From an uncultured Eubacteriales bacterium (GTDB taxonomy: Bacteria > Bacillota > Clostridia > Lachnospirales > Lachnospiraceae): DNA of 40,527 nucleotides. Below are positions 7,837 to 17,176 of this stretch, piece by piece; the stretch's first letter is position 1, and each line of letters starts with the position of its first letter. Made by a program: the position numbers and the translations under genes. The DNA lies in assembly GCA_949292785.1 (NCBI GenBank), contig CASFBK010000019.1, forward strand, positions 1 to 40,527. Direction: 5' to 3'. The notes beneath the pieces were generated by a model. The model saw nothing but the letters and a program-made list of their open reading frames with translations. It was not told where the DNA came from and searched no databases.

Positions 7837-7846
7837 CGTTCCATGC

Positions 7847-9226
7847 CTACTTTCCCCACCTTAATGCTAATTTTTTTCTTACAATAATAAAGCATACCAG
7901 ATGTGCCAGGAACGTAATAATCCAGCTTATGGGATATGTCATATACAAGGATGTTGTTGTATGAAATGGGGCGTGTTGGAAAAACGTAAAAATCCATAAT
8001 AATCTTAATCCACATGCCCCGATTAAGGATACCAGCATTGGCATGACAGAATATCCAAGCCCTCGTAAAGAGCCCACCATCACATCCATCATTCCGCACA
8101 ACGCATAAGTTCTTGAAATCACTTCCAATCGTTTTATTCCCGCATCCATGACCACCTGACTAGACGTATACATACTAAGAAGCGGGTAGCCAAAGAGAAC
8201 CGCAAGATTTCCCAGTACAAGTCCTACTGCTACCACACACATCTCTGCTGTATACAGAATCTTATTGACCCTCTCATATTTTGCCGCGCCGATATTCTGG
8301 CTGGTAAAGGAAATTGCTCCCTGATGAAAGGCGTTCATGGAAACATAAACAAATCCCTCAATGTTAGCTGCCGCTGAATTTCCCGCCACTACAACAGCAC
8401 CGAAAGAGTTTACCGACGCCTGAATGATTACGTTGGATATGGAAAAAATTACGCCCTGAAAACTTGCAGGCAGTCCAATCTGTAAAATCTTAAAGAACTT
8501 CTGTGGATAAATCCGCAGCTTCTTCCTCTCCAGCCGAATACTTCCTTCGCTTTTTCTCATACAGTTTACCACCAGAAAGGCAGAGATACACTCTGATATT
8601 ACCGTTGCAAGAGCAACTCCTGACACCGACATCTTACATAAAACCACAAACACAAGATTAAGCACCACATTGACCACTCCGGCTAACGACAGGTAATACA
8701 GCGGTCGTCTGGTATCGCCCACAGCCCTAAGAATAGCACTGCCGAAGTTATAAAGCATGGTAGCTGTCATTCCCAGAAAATAAATTCTAAGATACAGTGT
8801 CGCCAGAGGGAGTACATCCTCCGGCGTCTGCATCCATATCAATATCTGCCGTGCTCCCACGCAGCCAATTACTGTGATAAGCAGTCCGCTGCATACGCTG
8901 AGCATCATTGCGGTATGTATTGTTTCTGTCAGCTCCTGCTCCTGTTTTGCTCCATAAAATCGCGCTACTAAAACGTTTGCTCCAATAGAAAATCCCAGAA
9001 AGAAATTTGTCAGAAGATTTATCAGTGCGGTGTTGGAGCCTACTGCTGCCAGCGCCGTATCTCCGGCGAATTTTCCCACTACGATAACATCTGCTGCGTT
9101 AAAAAGCAGCTGCAAAATACTAGAGCACATGAGGGGCAATGTAAACAGCAGCATTTTCTTTAAAATGCTGCCGCTGCACATGTCCATTTCGTATTTTTTA
9201 CCTGTTTTTTCTTTTGTCTTAAACAT
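7847..9226 (-). CDS. MATE family efflux transporter
   Basis: The 459-aa protein has about 12 membrane helices in the MATE layout. The N-terminal half has LLFTLPLMCSSILQLLFNAADVIV and GNTALINLL-like signatures (VGSNTALINLLTNFFLG, SIGANVLVARFYGA). The middle has GLPASFQGVIFSISNVIIQ, the equivalent motif of the second half. Such proteins export cationic drugs or metabolites using Na+ or H+ gradients. Substrate is not predictable. It appears monocistronic, with GGAG about 13 nt upstream. Confidence 0.92.
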   Translation of the reverse strand: MFKTKEKTGKKYEMDMCSGSILKKMLLFTLPLMCSSILQLLFNAADVIVVGKFAGDTALAAVGSNTALINLLTNFFLGFSIGANVLVARFYGAKQEQELTETIHTAMMLSVCSGLLITVIGCVGARQILIWMQTPEDVLPLATLYLRIYFLGMTATMLYNFGSAILRAVGDTRRPLYYLSLAGVVNVVLNLVFVVLCKMSVSGVALATVISECISAFLVVNCMRKSEGSIRLERKKLRIYPQKFFKILQIGLPASFQGVIFSISNVIIQASVNSFGAVVVAGNSAAANIEGFVYVSMNAFHQGAISFTSQNIGAAKYERVNKILYTAEMCVVAVGLVLGNLAVLFGYPLLSMYTSSQVVMDAGIKRLEVISRTYALCGMMDVMVGSLRGLGYSVMPMLVSLIGACGLRLLWIFTFFQHAPFHTTTSLYMTYPISWIITFLAHLVCFIIVRKKLALRWGK

Positions 9227-9308
9227 TTCCTTTTACAGCTCCTTAGACACTCGATTCGTTTGTTGCTTCTATACCTCTTCCCCTTTCACTTTTCAGTAAT
9301 AGAAACCG

Positions 9309-11078
9309 CTACATCCGCTCCGGCGCCTCAAATCCCAGAACATCAATACAGGTTTCAAGCGTTCTTCTGGTTAATTCTAAAAGCTTAATATAACCTGCCT
9401 GCACCATTTCATCCTCTTCCGCCATGATTTTCGTTTCATGATAGAAGTGATTGAAAGCATTGGCGAGGTCATAAATATAAGCACATACTTTATGAGGTGC
9501 TGTTTCTTCAAAAGCATTTTCCATCACTGCATTGAATTTGCTTAATTCTAACATCAATGCTTTTTCACTTTCAGAGTGGGCTGGAAGTATCACTGCTCCC
9601 TCTGGCAGGGTCTTTTCTGCCTGATATTTCTTTAAGATAGACTTGATACGCACAATCGTATACAGGATATATGGTCCTGTATTTCCTTCAAAGGAAGTAA
9701 ATCGGTCAATATCAAATATATAATCCTTAGAAGCCTGATTGGACAAGTCGCCATATTTAATGGCAGACAATGCTACTACCTTTGCCGTTTCTCTTCCTTC
9801 GGACTCCTCTACCGTGTGATTTTCTGCAATCTTTTTGTACATTTCCTCATTGATGGAAGATACCAGATATTCCAGACGCATCACGCCACCCTCACGGGTC
9901 TTAAAGGGCTTTCCGTCTTTTCCGTTCATGGTACCAAAGCCTAAGAACTTTAATTTTGTCTCCGGTTTTACCAGTCCGGTCTTTCTTGCACAGCGAAATA
10001 CCTGTGTAAAATACAGTTCCTGACGCTTGTCTACCACATAAATCAATTCATCTGGATTGTAATCCTTCATACGCCATACAATGGTTGCAAGGTCTGTGGT
10101 ATTGTAAAGAGACGCTCCGTCTGACTTTAAAATCATACAGGGCGGAATCTCCTTGGTGTCTGTCTCTTCCTTTACATCTACGACCAGAGCGCCTTCACTT
10201 ATGTATGCAAATCCGTCATCCTTCATTTTCTGCACCATGTCCGGGATGTATGGCTGTGCGTCGGATTCGCCTTTCCATAAGTCAAAGGAAACATTCAGGT
10301 TCTCATAGTTACGTTTCAGGTCATTGACAGAAACATCTAAAATATGCCCCAGCAGAGCACCATATCCTCTTCTTCCATGCTGCAGTTCATAGGTCGCCTG
10401 CATAGCCGCTTCCTTAAAAGCTGCATCTTCCTTTGATTTTCCGCTGGCTGTCGGATAGATTTCCTCTAATTCTGAAATCGTAAAGGGCGGCTCCTTGGGA
10501 TATTCGCCGTTATAATTCTCATCAAAATAAACAAGCTCCGGCTTACGCTCCTTCAGTTCGGTAATAATAAGTCCCATCTGAAGTCCCCAGTCTCCTAAGT
10601 GCACATCACCAATCATGTTGTGTCCCATGAACCTGCCGATACGCTTTACACTTTCCCCGATAATGGCAGAACGTAAGTGTCCTACATGAAGCGGCTTTGC
10701 TACGTTCGGTCCACCGTAGTCAATCATAATCGTCTTTGGATTCTCCGCTTTCTCGCAGCCAAGACGCTCCTTGTCCGCCTCCATTTTGCCAATATAGTCT
10801 GCCAGATACGTTTCACTTAACGTAAGGTTCAAAAATCCCGGCTTTACCGACTCTACCGAAGCAAACATCGGATGCCCGTTCAGGTTTTCTGCAATCTTAT
10901 CTGAAATCATAAATGGTGCACATTTATATTCCTTTGCTGCTGCCATCGCGCCGTTACACTGATATTCACACAAGTCCGGGCGGTTTGACAGGGTCACTTT
11001 TCCGTATTTTGCATCATATCCATTTTCTTCAAATGCCTTCGTTACTTCAGCACTGATTAAGTCCAACATTTTTTCCAT
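9309..11078 (-). CDS. argS: Arginyl-tRNA synthetase
   Basis: The 589-aa class I synthetase charges tRNA-Arg with arginine in the cytosol. The N-terminal ArgRS additional domain is present (NRPDLCEYQCNGAM about 32-45). The HIGH box appears as HVGH at 131-134 within GPNVAKPLHVGHLRSA. The KMSK region is the usual degenerate ArgRS form (FKTREGGVMRLEYL), and the C-terminal DALR anticodon-binding domain ends the protein. Length is normal. AGAGGAAA precedes ATG. The upstream dapF-like gene is separated by a terminator, so it is probably transcribed alone. I found no T-box in its short leader. Confidence 0.96.
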   Translation of the reverse strand: MEKMLDLISAEVTKAFEENGYDAKYGKVTLSNRPDLCEYQCNGAMAAAKEYKCAPFMISDKIAENLNGHPMFASVESVKPGFLNLTLSETYLADYIGKMEADKERLGCEKAENPKTIMIDYGGPNVAKPLHVGHLRSAIIGESVKRIGRFMGHNMIGDVHLGDWGLQMGLIITELKERKPELVYFDENYNGEYPKEPPFTISELEEIYPTASGKSKEDAAFKEAAMQATYELQHGRRGYGALLGHILDVSVNDLKRNYENLNVSFDLWKGESDAQPYIPDMVQKMKDDGFAYISEGALVVDVKEETDTKEIPPCMILKSDGASLYNTTDLATIVWRMKDYNPDELIYVVDKRQELYFTQVFRCARKTGLVKPETKLKFLGFGTMNGKDGKPFKTREGGVMRLEYLVSSINEEMYKKIAENHTVEESEGRETAKVVALSAIKYGDLSNQASKDYIFDIDRFTSFEGNTGPYILYTIVRIKSILKKYQAEKTLPEGAVILPAHSESEKALMLELSKFNAVMENAFEETAPHKVCAYIYDLANAFNHFYHETKIMAEEDEMVQAGYIKLLELTRRTLETCIDVLGFEAPERM

Positions 11079-11145
11079 GGTCTTTCCTCTTTTCTTTCAC
11101 TTACTGTCCTGAAATCTTTCAGAACACTTTACTTTTTATCATAAC

Positions 11146-11176
11146 AAAAAGAGGGTATGTTGTCACCCTCTTTTTT
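11146..11176 (-). terminator. Terminator of the dapF-like gene
   Basis: AAAAAGAGGGT pairs with ACCCTCTTTTTT around an 8-nt loop, with T runs in both directions. It lies 71 bp after the dapF-like stop. Confidence 0.85.
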
Positions 11177-11246
11177 ACGAAAAATATTGACTTTATGACG
11201 AAAACGTTCTATTTATGTTACCATTTTCATTTTTACAGATATCTGA

Positions 11247-12092
11247 CTATGCAAAAAAATTCTCTGCCAGTGTAAAGGTTCCTACCGTTCCCACAGTTCC
11301 CGTCATATAAATGTTACCCTCCTCATCAAATTCTATCATCAGTTCACCGCCCTGCATATGAACGGTCACTTTTTCATCTACCAGCCCCATCCGTCTGGTG
11401 GCTGCTGCCGCCGCGCATGCTCCGGTACCGGAAGCTAAGGTATAACCTGCTCCGCGCTCATAAATTTCAATAGCAATGTTTGCCCGGTCAATCACCTTAC
11501 AGAGCTGCATGTTGGTACGGTTCGGAAAATAAGATGCTCCCTCAACGAAAGGACCTAACTCCTTTGCCTTCTGGGGAGTAATTTCCTCCATCATAATGAC
11601 ACAGTTCGGATTTCCTACCGAAAGACAGGTGGCATTATAATCATTATCGTGAAATCTTAAATGCTCATTGACGATTTCCCCCTCTAATCCCACCAACGGC
11701 ATCTGCACTCCTGCATAGGAGGGTTTCCCCATATTTACCCGCATTGCGCTTCCCGCTTCATCTAAAAATTCAATTTCCACATCTCCCGCTAAGGTGTTCA
11801 AAGTAAACTTTTTTGCTGTGACATATCCTTCATCCAACAGGTATTTTGCAAAAATTCTTACTCCATTTCCACTGCGTTCCGCTTCCGAACCATCCGGATT
11901 AAAAATCTGGACCCGAAGCTTTCCATTCTCCTGAAACGGTCCATATAAAATACCGTCTGCCCCTACTCCAACATTTCTTCGGCAAAGCATCTCTACATTT
12001 CTTGCCTGCAATTTTATATCATTTTTATTTGGGTCTAACACCAGATAATCATTTCCAAGTCCGTGATATTTTTTCATTGTAATTGTATCCAT
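11247..12092 (-). CDS. dapF: DapF-family epimerase with Ser in place of both catalytic Cys
   Basis: The 281-aa protein has the full DapF two-domain fold: KYHGLGNDYLVLD at the N-terminus, GVGADGIL, FNPDGSEAERSGNGVRIFAKY, VGNPNC and ERGAGYTLASGTGACAAA. Canonical DapF interconverts LL- and meso-diaminopimelate for lysine and peptidoglycan with two cysteines, in ECGNG and ACGTG. Here both are serine (codons AGT and TCC; residues 74 and 221 from this start). All surrounding residues are kept, so the gene is not decaying. Either it is a serine variant of DapF or a related epimerase with another substrate. AAAGGA suits the ATG at 12092; an ATG at 12098 is the alternative. Confidence 0.85.
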   Translation of the reverse strand: MDTITMKKYHGLGNDYLVLDPNKNDIKLQARNVEMLCRRNVGVGADGILYGPFQENGKLRVQIFNPDGSEAERSGNGVRIFAKYLLDEGYVTAKKFTLNTLAGDVEIEFLDEAGSAMRVNMGKPSYAGVQMPLVGLEGEIVNEHLRFHDNDYNATCLSVGNPNCVIMMEEITPQKAKELGPFVEGASYFPNRTNMQLCKVIDRANIAIEIYERGAGYTLASGTGACAAAAATRRMGLVDEKVTVHMQGGELMIEFDEEGNIYMTGTVGTVGTFTLAENFFA

Positions 12093-12189
12093 ACGCATTT
12101 CCTTTCCCAGGCTTCCCTGCTCCTATTATGTATTTGTTTTATACTTTTATTATATTTTATTTTTTTGCAAATAATAGCGAATTTATTGC

Positions 12190-12218
12190 TTGAAACATTG
12201 CAAAAAGTGCGGTATTAT
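12190..12218 (+). promoter_or_regulatory. SigA-type promoter of the AraC regulator
   Basis: TTGAAA (12190-12195), 17-bp spacer, TATTAT (12213-12218). It supports the start at 12277, because the in-frame TTG at 12190 is the -35 box. Confidence 0.7.
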
Positions 12219-12276
12219 ATCAACTAAGAAATACTATTTGCTCTATCCTTATCAATATTCGAATGGAGAATCACAT

Positions 12277-13134
12277 ATGAATGAAAACACAAAACTTTCC
12301 AAAGAAAAACAGAGCGGCTACCTGCACCAGAACTTCCGTCTGTTTCATTTAAAAGACAAGAAATCACAGGAGTTTGAATTTCACTATCACGATTTTAATA
12401 AAATTATTATTTTTCTTTCCGGCAAGGTTACCTATCTGGTGGAAGGAAAGGCTTACTACTTAAAGCCATGGGATATTCTTCTGGTGAATCATCATGACAT
12501 TCATAAGCCTGTTATCAACCCGGATACCACCTATGAACGAATCATTATCTGGCTGCAGAATGATTTCATAAAATCTCAGCAGGACCGCCCCTGTGACCTG
12601 TCTGCCTGCTTTGCTACTGCCAACGAGAAGAGCTTTAACCTTATCCGTCTGAATGCTCCCCTGCAAACGAAGATTCAGACCTTAATTCATGCCTTAGAGG
12701 ATGCCCTGACCAGTGAAGAATTCGGTCACGAGGTCTTAAGCCAGACTTATTTTTTACAGCTTATGGTCTACTTAAACCGCGTATTTTCACCGGAACAATA
12801 TCAGAATGACCAGTCGGCTTCACGCTATGACAAGCAGATTGCAGATATTTTAAAATACATTAACCTGCATTTGGACGCTGACCTGTCCAACGAAGCCCTT
12901 GCAGAAAAGTTTTTCTTAAGCAAGTATTACCTGATGCATAAATTCAAAGAAGAAACCGGGTATACCCTTCACAACTATATCCAGCAAAAGCGCTTAATCT
13001 GCGCCGCAGATATGATAAAAGGAGGCACACCCATATTAAAGGCGTCCTCCTTATGTGGTTTCTCTGATTATTCCACTTTCCTACGTGCTTTCCGCAAAAT
13101 GTACGGCATGTCACCAAAGGATATCATTGTCTGA
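12277..13134 (+). CDS. AraC family transcriptional regulator
   Basis: The 285-aa protein has an N-terminal cupin-like sensor domain (HYHDFNKIIIFLSGKVTYLVEG, then YYLKPWDILLVNHHDIHKP) and a C-terminal AraC double helix-turn-helix. The first HTH is DLSNEALAEKFFLSKYYLMHKFKEET; the second is ASSLCGFSDYSTFLRAFRKMYGMSPKDI, a textbook AraC signature. It probably senses a small molecule, often a sugar. GGAG with 8-nt spacing fixes the start at 12277. It is divergent from the dapF-like gene; the intervening AT-rich region may hold its operator. It converges with, and slightly overlaps, the 50-aa ORF at 13124-13276. Confidence 0.92.
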   Translation: MNENTKLSKEKQSGYLHQNFRLFHLKDKKSQEFEFHYHDFNKIIIFLSGKVTYLVEGKAYYLKPWDILLVNHHDIHKPVINPDTTYERIIIWLQNDFIKSQQDRPCDLSACFATANEKSFNLIRLNAPLQTKIQTLIHALEDALTSEEFGHEVLSQTYFLQLMVYLNRVFSPEQYQNDQSASRYDKQIADILKYINLHLDADLSNEALAEKFFLSKYYLMHKFKEETGYTLHNYIQQKRLICAADMIKGGTPILKASSLCGFSDYSTFLRAFRKMYGMSPKDIIV

Positions 13135-13276
13135 TATAAATCCCCTGGAGTTCAATAAACTCCTGAAGTTCATCCTGTGCATCCTGTGACCAGGTCTCGC
13201 TCAAGGGCTGTTTCTTTGTTTCCTTTCTTTCCTCTTCCTGGGGCTGCTGTGTTCTGTTTTCTTCCGGTTCTTTCAT
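13124..13276 (-). CDS. Small acidic/Gln-rich hypothetical protein (50 aa)
   Basis: The ORF starts with an ATG behind an excellent AAAGGAGG site (7-nt spacing), which is the main reason to accept it. The product is hydrophilic, rich in E, Q and K, and ends LQEFIELQGIYIRQ. It lies 31 bp downstream of the charged hypothetical gene at 13308-13856, so both are likely cotranscribed. Its 3' end overlaps the AraC gene by 11 bp in the convergent direction. I do not recognise it. Confidence 0.65.
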   Translation of the reverse strand: MKEPEENRTQQPQEEERKETKKQPLSETWSQDAQDELQEFIELQGIYIRQ

Positions 13277-13307
13277 AAGGATGCCTCCTTTCGCTCTTAC
13301 CGCCTGC

Positions 13308-13856
13308 TTATTCGCTTATCTCCGGCGTTTTCTCCTCGTCTGCCTGATTTACTTGTTCCAATTTTTCCGAAACGTCTTGCGTATTGTCCTCAGATTCTGC
13401 TTCATCAGCCGTTTCTGCCGCGGCGTTATCTGCTTTAGATTTTTCTCGAGGGCTTTCTTCCATCGCCGGCTCTGCCGAAGCCATTTCGGTATTCTGAATA
13501 ATTTGCTGTAACATGCGTTCCTTATCACTTAAAATTGCCTCTACTTTCTCCTGGGTAACTCCATCCATCGGAGTGGTTCCATAGGTGTCTGAGCTGATAT
13601 GCCCCTCTATCTCTTTCTGTGCCAGGATTGCCAGAATCTCATCTTTCTTCCTTTTTTCGTCCGCCTCTGCTTCCTCTTGAAGACGCTTTAAAATTTCATC
13701 TGCTTTCTGACGTTCTTCCTCCTGCAGTTCCAAACGTTCTTCTTCCCGACGTTTCTTTTCTAATTCTTCCTTTGTTACATAGATAACATTCCATCTTTTT
13801 ACAATACTTTTTGCTATTCTTTCTCTTTCATTTCTCTTATCTATAGCATCTTTCAT
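13308..13856 (-). CDS. Charged coiled-coil hypothetical protein (182 aa)
   Basis: Residues 25-85 are a highly charged stretch of E, K, R and Q (KKRREEERLELQEEERQK) that should form a long helix or coiled coil. The C-terminal 60 residues are acidic, Ala/Glu-rich and probably disordered. There is no signal peptide or membrane segment. GGAGGA lies 6-7 nt before ATG. It is divergent from sigG and upstream of the 50-aa ORF. A sporulation link is only suggested by position. The family is not recognised. Confidence 0.7.
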   Translation of the reverse strand: MKDAIDKRNERERIAKSIVKRWNVIYVTKEELEKKRREEERLELQEEERQKADEILKRLQEEAEADEKRKKDEILAILAQKEIEGHISSDTYGTTPMDGVTQEKVEAILSDKERMLQQIIQNTEMASAEPAMEESPREKSKADNAAAETADEAESEDNTQDVSEKLEQVNQADEEKTPEISE

Positions 13857-13991
13857 ATAACCATTCCTCCAGATATCCGCTTTATGGAAATCTCATTTAT
13901 TATTTTTTATTCTATCACAAATTTTATATGAATAAAAGTATCAAATTCCGTGCATTCTTTTAATATAAAAATTCCCGGAGGTAGTAGCATC

Positions 13992-14795
13992 ATGGCTGCA
14001 TACAAAGTAGAAATCTGCGGAGTCAATACTTCTCGGCTTCCTATATTAAAAGAAGAAGAAAAAAGTGCTTTGTTCACACGAATCAAAGCCGGTGACCTTA
14101 AGGCACGTGAAGAATATATTAAAGGCAATCTAAGACTTGTATTAAGTGTCATCAAACGTTTTTCTAACAGTAATGAAAATGTGGATGACTTATTTCAGAT
14201 TGGCTGTATCGGGCTGATTAAGTCTATCGACAACTTTAATCCTGACATGGGGGTCAAGTTCTCTACCTATGCGGTTCCCATGATTATCGGAGAAATCCGT
14301 CGATACTTACGTGACAATAACTCCATCCGTGTCAGCCGTTCCCTGCGTGATACCGCCTACAAAGTAATCCATACCAAAGAACTGTTATCAAAAGAGCTCT
14401 CCCGGGAGCCTACGTTAGAGGACATTGCAAAGGAGCTTGATATTCCAAAAGAAGACATCGTATTTGCCTTAGATGCCATTCAAAGCCCGGTCAGTCTGTA
14501 TGAGCCTGTCTACACAGACGGCGGCGATACCCTCTATGTCATGGACCAGATCAGTGATAAAAAGAATAAAGAAGAAGCCTGGGTAGAGGAACTTTCTCTA
14601 AGCGATGCCATGAAACGATTGAATGAGCGTGAAAACTATATTATCAAGCTCCGCTTCTTTGAAGGAAAAACCCAAATGGAGGTCGCCGAAGAAATCCATA
14701 TCTCCCAGGCTCAGGTCAGCAGATTGGAAAAATCCGCCTTAAAAAATATGAAAAACTATCTTTCTATTGCTCCCACTTATCGCAGAGGGAATTAA
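13992..14795 (+). CDS. sigG: RNA polymerase sporulation sigma factor SigG
   Basis: The 267-aa sigma-70-family protein directs late forespore transcription. The N-terminus AAYKVEICGVNTSRLPIL is the SigG hallmark. Region 2 is NLRLVLSVIKRF..DDLFQIGCIGLIKSIDNF and KFSTYAVPMIIGEIRRYLRD. Region 3 follows, and region 4 ends with GKTQMEVAEEIHISQAQVSRLE. The ATG at 13992 is chosen because GGAGG lies 10 nt upstream and homologues start there; a frame-extending ATG at 13950 is not needed. In Bacillus sigG lies next to spoIIGA-sigE on the same strand. Here it faces them with a beta-CASP gene between, and its 3' end overlaps that gene by 32 bp. Confidence 0.96.
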   Translation: MAAYKVEICGVNTSRLPILKEEEKSALFTRIKAGDLKAREEYIKGNLRLVLSVIKRFSNSNENVDDLFQIGCIGLIKSIDNFNPDMGVKFSTYAVPMIIGEIRRYLRDNNSIRVSRSLRDTAYKVIHTKELLSKELSREPTLEDIAKELDIPKEDIVFALDAIQSPVSLYEPVYTDGGDTLYVMDQISDKKNKEEAWVEELSLSDAMKRLNERENYIIKLRFFEGKTQMEVAEEIHISQAQVSRLEKSALKNMKNYLSIAPTYRRGN

Positions 14796-16365
14796 TCTGG
14801 TCTGCGAACTTACCTAATTCTTTATTTGGTCTGCCCTCGCACTTACGAATCACAGACATGAGACGTTCTCCCGCAGCAACCAGCCGTGCAAATACATTGG
14901 AAACCATACGGGTATCCTTCTTTTTCTTCTGTATTATCTCACGGCTGCCCTGCTGTATGCAGACATTCGTAAACAGGTCATACGTATCTCCGCTGTAAGG
15001 AGCTACGGATGGAATTCCCGTTTCTAACTGTACCAACTGCGCAAAATGGTCACAAACCTGGTCATCTCCATGCACTACAAAAACACGTTTCGGCTTTTGT
15101 TCAAACGCCTTAATCCACTCCAACAGATGAGGCTGGTCTGCGTGTCCGCTGATGCCCGGAAGATTTTCAATCCGCGCCCGTACCTCTATGGTTTCCCCGA
15201 AGAGCTTTACCTCTTTTGCACCGTTTAACAGATGATTTCCCAATGTTCCCGGAACCTGATAGCCAACAAACAGAATGGTAGAATCCTCCCGCCACAGGTT
15301 ATGCTTCAGATGATGCCGGATTCTTCCTGCTTCGCACATACCGGAAGCAGAAATAATGACAATGGGTTTCTGGATAAAGTTAATATTCTTGGATTCATCA
15401 CTGGTAACAGCCGTTTTAAGCCCCGGAAATCCGATAGGATTGATTCCCTTTTCCACCATCTCCCGTGCTTCCTCATCAAAGCATTCTTCTACGCTCTTAT
15501 GAAAAATATTGGTTGCCTCCACCGCCAGAGGACTGTCAATATATACTTCAAAATCCCCAAACTCCGGCAGTAGATTTTCTGTCTTTATTTTTCGCAGAAA
15601 ATACAGCATTTCCTGGGTTCTTCCTACGGAAAAAGCAGGAATCACCAGATTTCCTCCTCTTGTAAAGGTTTCCTTACATACTCTGGCAAGCTCCTTTGCA
15701 TAATCCGGGGGATTTTGATGCACCCGGTCTCCATAGGTGGATTCCATAATCACATAATCCGCATCCTTGATATACTGGGGATTACGAATCAAAGGCTTGT
15801 TTTCATGACCGATATCCCCGGAAAATACCAGCTTTACCTCTCTGCCCTCTTCCTTTCCCCACACCTCAATACTAGAGGAGCCCAGAAGATGTCCCGCATC
15901 AATAAACCGGATAGAAATATCCTCGGATATGGCAATTTTTTCTCCGTAACTGCATGGAATGAAATGCTCCAGTACCCCCATGGCATCATCCATATTATAC
16001 ATTGGCTCCACCTGCGGTTTTCCGGCACGCTTCGCTTTCCGGTTTTTCCATTCCGCCTCAAACATCTGAATGTGGGCGGAGTCCTTCAGCATAATATGGC
16101 ACAGCTCCGTCGTTGCCTGAGTGGCATATATCTTTCCCCGAAATCCACGGCTGTATAACAAAGGAAGTAAACCGGAATGGTCGATATGTGCATGGGTCAC
16201 CAGTACATAGTCAATTTCTGCGGCATTTACAGGAATATCCTGATTCACATAAATGTCTGCCCCCTGTTCCATTCCACAATCCACCAGCAGGCTGGTGCCG
16301 TCAATCTGAAGATAATGACAGCTCCCGGTCACTTCATGAGCCGCCCCCAAAAATTCAAGCTTCAT
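14764..16365 (-). CDS. Beta-CASP MBL-fold metallo-hydrolase (RNA-processing type)
   Basis: The 533-aa protein belongs to the metallo-beta-lactamase/beta-CASP family, whose members are mostly RNA nucleases of the CPSF-73/YsH1-like kind. The zinc motif is VTHAHIDHSG. Further ligands are in DAGHLLGSSSI and FSGDIGHEN. Beta-CASP elements ESTYGDR, PAFSVGRTQEML, SASGMCEAGRI and GISGHADQ follow. About 70 residues at the C-terminus are helical and basic. A promoter overlaps the end of sigE. A good AAGGAG precedes ATG. The last 10 codons overlap sigG in the opposite direction. Confidence 0.9.
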   Translation of the reverse strand: MKLEFLGAAHEVTGSCHYLQIDGTSLLVDCGMEQGADIYVNQDIPVNAAEIDYVLVTHAHIDHSGLLPLLYSRGFRGKIYATQATTELCHIMLKDSAHIQMFEAEWKNRKAKRAGKPQVEPMYNMDDAMGVLEHFIPCSYGEKIAISEDISIRFIDAGHLLGSSSIEVWGKEEGREVKLVFSGDIGHENKPLIRNPQYIKDADYVIMESTYGDRVHQNPPDYAKELARVCKETFTRGGNLVIPAFSVGRTQEMLYFLRKIKTENLLPEFGDFEVYIDSPLAVEATNIFHKSVEECFDEEAREMVEKGINPIGFPGLKTAVTSDESKNINFIQKPIVIISASGMCEAGRIRHHLKHNLWREDSTILFVGYQVPGTLGNHLLNGAKEVKLFGETIEVRARIENLPGISGHADQPHLLEWIKAFEQKPKRVFVVHGDDQVCDHFAQLVQLETGIPSVAPYSGDTYDLFTNVCIQQGSREIIQKKKKDTRMVSNVFARLVAAGERLMSVIRKCEGRPNKELGKFADQINSLCDKWEQ

Positions 16366-16402
16366 ACTACCATCTCCTTATGTATAATCTTTCGTTAACA
16401 TA

Positions 16403-16431
16403 AGTATACCATACCCTCCCTCGCTATTCAA
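16403..16431 (-). promoter_or_regulatory. SigA-type promoter of the beta-CASP gene
   Basis: Minus strand: TTGAAT (16426-16431), 17-bp spacer, TATACT (16403-16408). The -35 box overlaps the last codons and stop of sigE. Confidence 0.7.
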
Positions 16432-17164
16432 ACTTTACGATTTCTTTTCGGAGACGTTTCATAATCTTTTTTTCCAGTCTGGAAATATACGATTGGGAAA
16501 TTCCCAGAAGGTCTGCTACTTCCTTTTGGGTCAGCTCTTCCCCATTAGGATGATTGAGTCCGAACCGCAGCTCTACAATCGTCTTCTCTCTTGGCGACAG
16601 CTTCGCTACTGCTTTTTTTAATAATCCCTTTTCCACCTCGGTTTCAATATCCCGGTATATAATATCCTCTTCTGTCCCAAGAATATCCGACAGGAGCAGC
16701 TCATTCCCATCCCAGTCCACGTTTAAAGGCTCATCTATGGATACTTCCAACCGAGTCTTATTATTTCTCCGCAAATACATTAAAATCTCATTTTCGATGC
16801 ATCTCGAAGCGTAGGTGGCAAGCTTGATATTTTTCTCGGGATTAAAGGTGTTGATTGCCTTAATCAGTCCTATGGTTCCAATGGAAATCAGGTCCTCTAC
16901 CCCGATTCCCGTGTTATCAAATTTCTTTGCTATGTACACCACAAGGCGCAGATTATGCTCAATCAGCCTGCTTCTTGCGTCCTCTGCATCTTCTCCCGTC
17001 AGCTGCCTGATGCACCGGCTTTCCTCTATCGCCTCTAAAGGCGGTGGCAGCACCTCTGCTCCTCCGATATAATGAATATCCCCTTTTTTCAGAAGCATCA
17101 TATTCTGAAAGTTTGGAATTAATTTTAACTGGAAATGCTGTGGTATTGCAATTTTTATATACAT
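16424..17164 (-). CDS. sigE: RNA polymerase sporulation sigma factor SigE
   Basis: The 246-aa protein is the early mother-cell sigma factor. It is made as inactive pro-SigE: about 30 N-terminal residues (hydrophobic/basic, up to [11 protein letters not shown]) form the pro-sequence removed by Spo[69 protein letters not shown] and the region 4 [21 protein letters not shown] follow. All are near-identical to known SigE. The gene is 12 bp downstream of spoIIGA in one operon. Confidence 0.97.
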   Translation of the reverse strand: MYIKIAIPQHFQLKLIPNFQNMMLLKKGDIHYIGGAEVLPPPLEAIEESRCIRQLTGEDAEDARSRLIEHNLRLVVYIAKKFDNTGIGVEDLISIGTIGLIKAINTFNPEKNIKLATYASRCIENEILMYLRRNNKTRLEVSIDEPLNVDWDGNELLLSDILGTEEDIIYRDIETEVEKGLLKKAVAKLSPREKTIVELRFGLNHPNGEELTQKEVADLLGISQSYISRLEKKIMKRLRKEIVKFE

Positions 17165-17176
17165 CCTCTTCCTCCT

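Noticed and set aside
7833-8099. 88-codon minus-strand frame
   Set aside because: It is an alternative frame within the 3' part of the MATE gene, with no ribosome site or family features.
12190-12276. Upstream extension of the AraC gene to a TTG at 12190
   Set aside because: The TTG is the -35 box of a good promoter, and ATG 12277 has GGAG at proper spacing.
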